64,000 bases of DNA, taken from positions 1-64,000 of the forward strand of contig JAJPKJ010000022.1 in the NCBI GenBank assembly GCA_021323755.1, written 5' to 3'. The translations under genes were made by a program, and so were the position numbers. Positions 62,411 to 64,000 of this stretch are shown in pieces (positions within the stretch are counted from its first letter, which is position 1; each line of letters starts with the position of its first letter). The notes beneath the pieces were generated by a model. That model did not search any database. It saw nothing but the letters and a program-made list of their open reading frames with translations, and had not been told where the DNA came from. Source of the stretch: Chitinophagales bacterium. Its GTDB lineage: Bacteria > Bacteroidota > Bacteroidia > Chitinophagales > Chitinophagaceae.

Positions 62411-63223
62411 TTATTTGGAAAGTTCTGTGTACAGATGAAGATAATCCGACAGATCAGATTCAGCATTATAATGCAAAACCTGCTTGCCCCGGGTTTTTGC
62501 AAACTCTTCGGCAAGTTTTTTATCTGGTTTGTCGGTTCCAAATGTTACGGCATCCGCATAAGTGGCGCCGCCGCGAAACATAGCTGTATTATTTGATTCC
62601 TTAAAAACCTCAATATCTTTTGGCTTGATAAGCGGATTGATATTGATCATTTTCAAAAAATCAGAGCCTAACTTTTCTTTGAATGTATTTTGACCAATGG
62701 TGTAAACAATCTTACTATGAGAAAAAACGGGTTCTTTTTTATAAACCGTTTTCAAATACATGGGGATCAATCCCGTCATCCAGCCGCTGCAATGAATAAT
62801 ATCCGGCGGCCATCCAAATTTCTTTACTGTTTCCAGTGCGCCTTTGCAATAAAATGCTGTTCTCAGCCCATTATCATCATACCACTTTTCTTGCTCATCA
62901 TTAAAAACAAACTTTCTCTTAAAAAGGTCTTCATTATCTAAAAAATAAACCTGCAGGCGGGCATTGGGCAGAGAAGCCACTTTTATCTGGAGGGGATAAT
63001 CGTCATTGCCAATGGAAACATTAATTCCCGACAAACGAACCACTTCGTGTAAACGATGTCTTCTTTCATTAATTACACCAAATCTTGGCATTATGCAACG
63101 CACTTCAAAAGAAGTTTCATTCGCTTTTATTGCCAGCTTATTCACTGTTTCGGCAAACTCAGTAAGCTCCAGGTAAGGAGAAATTTCGTTGGCAATAAAT
63201 AAAATTCTTTTTTTTGTAACCAT
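62411..63223 (-). CDS. GT5 glycogen/starch-synthase N-terminal-domain protein
   Basis: A 270-residue protein equal to the N-terminal Rossmann half of glycogen synthase (GT5): KKRILFIANEISPYLELTEFAETVNKL opening, MPRFGVINERRHRLHE, a conserved DIIHCSGWMTGLIPMYLK, and YADAVTFGT near the end. The C-terminal GT-B nucleotide-sugar domain is missing, yet the frame ends cleanly. Such single-domain proteins occur next to panC in many Bacteroidota, so it is unlikely to be a recent truncation. Catalytic activity is doubtful; a regulatory or binding role is possible. Confidence 0.82.
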   Translation of the reverse strand: MVTKKRILFIANEISPYLELTEFAETVNKLAIKANETSFEVRCIMPRFGVINERRHRLHEVVRLSGINVSIGNDDYPLQIKVASLPNARLQVYFLDNEDLFKRKFVFNDEQEKWYDDNGLRTAFYCKGALETVKKFGWPPDIIHCSGWMTGLIPMYLKTVYKKEPVFSHSKIVYTIGQNTFKEKLGSDFLKMININPLIKPKDIEVFKESNNTAMFRGGATYADAVTFGTDKPDKKLAEEFAKTRGKQVLHYNAESDLSDYLHLYTELSK

Positions 63224-63265
63224 TATTGCTTAATTAGTGGGCTGAACCCTTTTCAAATTAGTTTG

Positions 63266-63273
63266 CAAAGGTA
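63266..63273 (-). promoter_or_regulatory. -7 promoter element of the GT5 gene
   Basis: TACCTTTG read leftward (63273-63266) lies 42 bases before the ATG at 63223 in the divergent region shared with panC. Confidence 0.5.
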
Positions 63274-63330
63274 CAAATATTTATCGGAATCAGTTACTGT
63301 AGCAGCTTTTGACGAAATTTATCCAAAACT

Positions 63331-64000
63331 ATGATCCTTTTCAAACGATCTCTTGAACTTATAAACCATCTGCAGGCAAAGGTCAACGCAAAGTTGAAAA
63401 TCGGCTTTGCCCCTACCATGGGTGCACTTCATCAAGGGCACATATCATTAATCACAGAATCGAAAAAAAACTGCGATATCACGGTTTGCAGCATTTTTGT
63501 AAATCCGACGCAATTCAATGATCCCAAAGATTTTCAGAAATATCCGATAACGCTGGAAAAAGATATCTATCTGCTTGAAAAAAATGGCACTGATATATTG
63601 TTTCTACCGCAGGCTCAGGAAATTTATCCCTCAGGCACAAAAGACCTGGAACATTATGATCTCGGTTACCTGGAATCGATATTGGAAGGGAAATACCGGC
63701 AAGGTCATTTTCAGGGAGTTTGCCAGGTCATGAGTCGTTTGTTAACCATCGTGCAACCCGATTTCTTATTTATGGGCCAGAAAGATTATCAGCAGTGCAT
63801 GGTCGTAAAAAGATTATTGCAGATCATGAAATTGAATGCAAAATTTATAACCTGTGCAACTTTGCGGGAGTCCGATGGGTTGGCAATGAGCAGCAGGAAT
63901 TTAAGATTGAACGAAAAACAAAGGATAAATGCGACAGGCATTTATCAGGCCTTGACTTATATAAAAGAAAATATCGAAAGTGAAAATTTCAATAATATAC
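63331..64000 (+). CDS. panC: pantoate-beta-alanine ligase (3' truncated by window edge)
   Basis: The frame from ATG 63331 runs off the window after 223 codons. FAPTMGALHQGHISLI is the ATP-binding HxGH region of this class-I-tRNA-synthetase-like fold. SIFVNPTQFNDPKDFQKYP, FLFMGQKDYQQCMVVKR and SDGLAMSSRNLRL are all diagnostic. The enzyme makes pantothenate from pantoate and beta-alanine with ATP. It is divergent from the GT5 gene. Confidence 0.96.
   Translation, partial: MILFKRSLELINHLQAKVNAKLKIGFAPTMGALHQGHISLITESKKNCDITVCSIFVNPTQFNDPKDFQKYPITLEKDIYLLEKNGTDILFLPQAQEIYPSGTKDLEHYDLGYLESILEGKYRQGHFQGVCQVMSRLLTIVQPDFLFMGQKDYQQCMVVKRLLQIMKLNAKFITCATLRESDGLAMSSRNLRLNEKQRINATGIYQALTYIKENIESENFNNI

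Noticed and set aside
1-64000. CRISPR array, phage genes, toxin-antitoxin or defence islands
   Set aside because: Scanning showed no regularly spaced direct repeats, phage structural genes, or recognisable toxin, nuclease or restriction motifs.

Overview
This 64 kb window is chromosomal DNA from a member of the Bacteroidota, most like the family Chitinophagaceae. The evidence is its moderate-to-low GC content, promoters of the TTTG-N(18-21)-TAnnTTTG type (for example TATCTTTG or TACCTTTG just upstream of starts), almost no Shine-Dalgarno sequences, and typical families: a TonB-dependent receptor with a carboxypeptidase-regulatory domain, DUF5686, GSCFA, DUF2911, fasciclin lipoproteins, and a short GT5 glycogen-synthase-like protein divergent from panC. 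I see no phage, plasmid, CRISPR array, rRNA or complete insertion sequence. One tRNA, Arg(TCT), is present.

Layout. 1-3.5 kb: end of a membrane protein, a small hypothetical gene, a Pr6Pr-family membrane protein, a sialate-esterase-like SGNH lipoprotein, a possible 28-residue membrane peptide and a DUF3592-like protein, with several hairpin terminators. 3.5-8 kb: two leftward stress or solute-binding type operons. One is ArsR-SRPBCC-SRPBCC, whose promoter lies between two operator-like palindromes. The other is SRPBCC-VOC-VOC-DoxX-small protein, divergent from a GlxA/AraC regulator. A secreted metallophosphoesterase sits between them. 9-13 kb: PfkB kinase, aminopeptidase P, then an AT-rich patch with two small membrane proteins ending at tRNA-Arg. 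13-17 kb: an EF-G paralog with an altered GTPase centre, uracil-DNA glycosylase and PlsC.

17-24 kb is an envelope-assembly block: LptD-like protein on the minus strand, divergent from amidase, MCE/MlaD-like protein and an OstA/LptA-like protein. 24-28 kb: fused SpmA/SpmB-type membrane protein, triple-rhodanese protein, YchF and a GNAT enzyme. 28.9-32.9 kb: TonB-dependent receptor followed by a two-FAS1 lipoprotein, a SusC/SusD-like arrangement with a fasciclin protein in the SusD place. 33-43.9 kb: PurC, DUF2911/TPR protein, LspA, ABA4-like and other membrane proteins, NTF2-like protein, prolyl oligopeptidase, GH140-like glycosidase, DUF1801 protein and TrhO. 44-51.4 kb: DUF5686 protein, penicillin acylase, BioF-like enzyme and MiaE. 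51.4-53.9 kb: a Tat-exported GH109-like NAD-dependent glycosidase followed after 5 bases by a NahK-like sugar kinase, a likely amino-sugar salvage pair. 54-57.6 kb: TPM-domain protein, GSCFA protein, HMG-CoA-lyase-like enzyme and an HTH regulator. 57.8-59.6 kb: secreted proteins and two decayed genes. 59.6-64 kb: RlmB, NUDIX hydrolase, MetK, GT5 protein and the start of PanC.

Most of the window is ordinary core genome. No clearly new multi-gene system is visible. The best leads are the EF-G paralog with Tyr in place of the catalytic His, the GH109/NahK-like pair, the receptor/fasciclin pair, the two-operator ArsR promoter, a hairpin closing on the purC start codon, and a recurring class of intergenic islands made of near-repeated short words with complementary ends.
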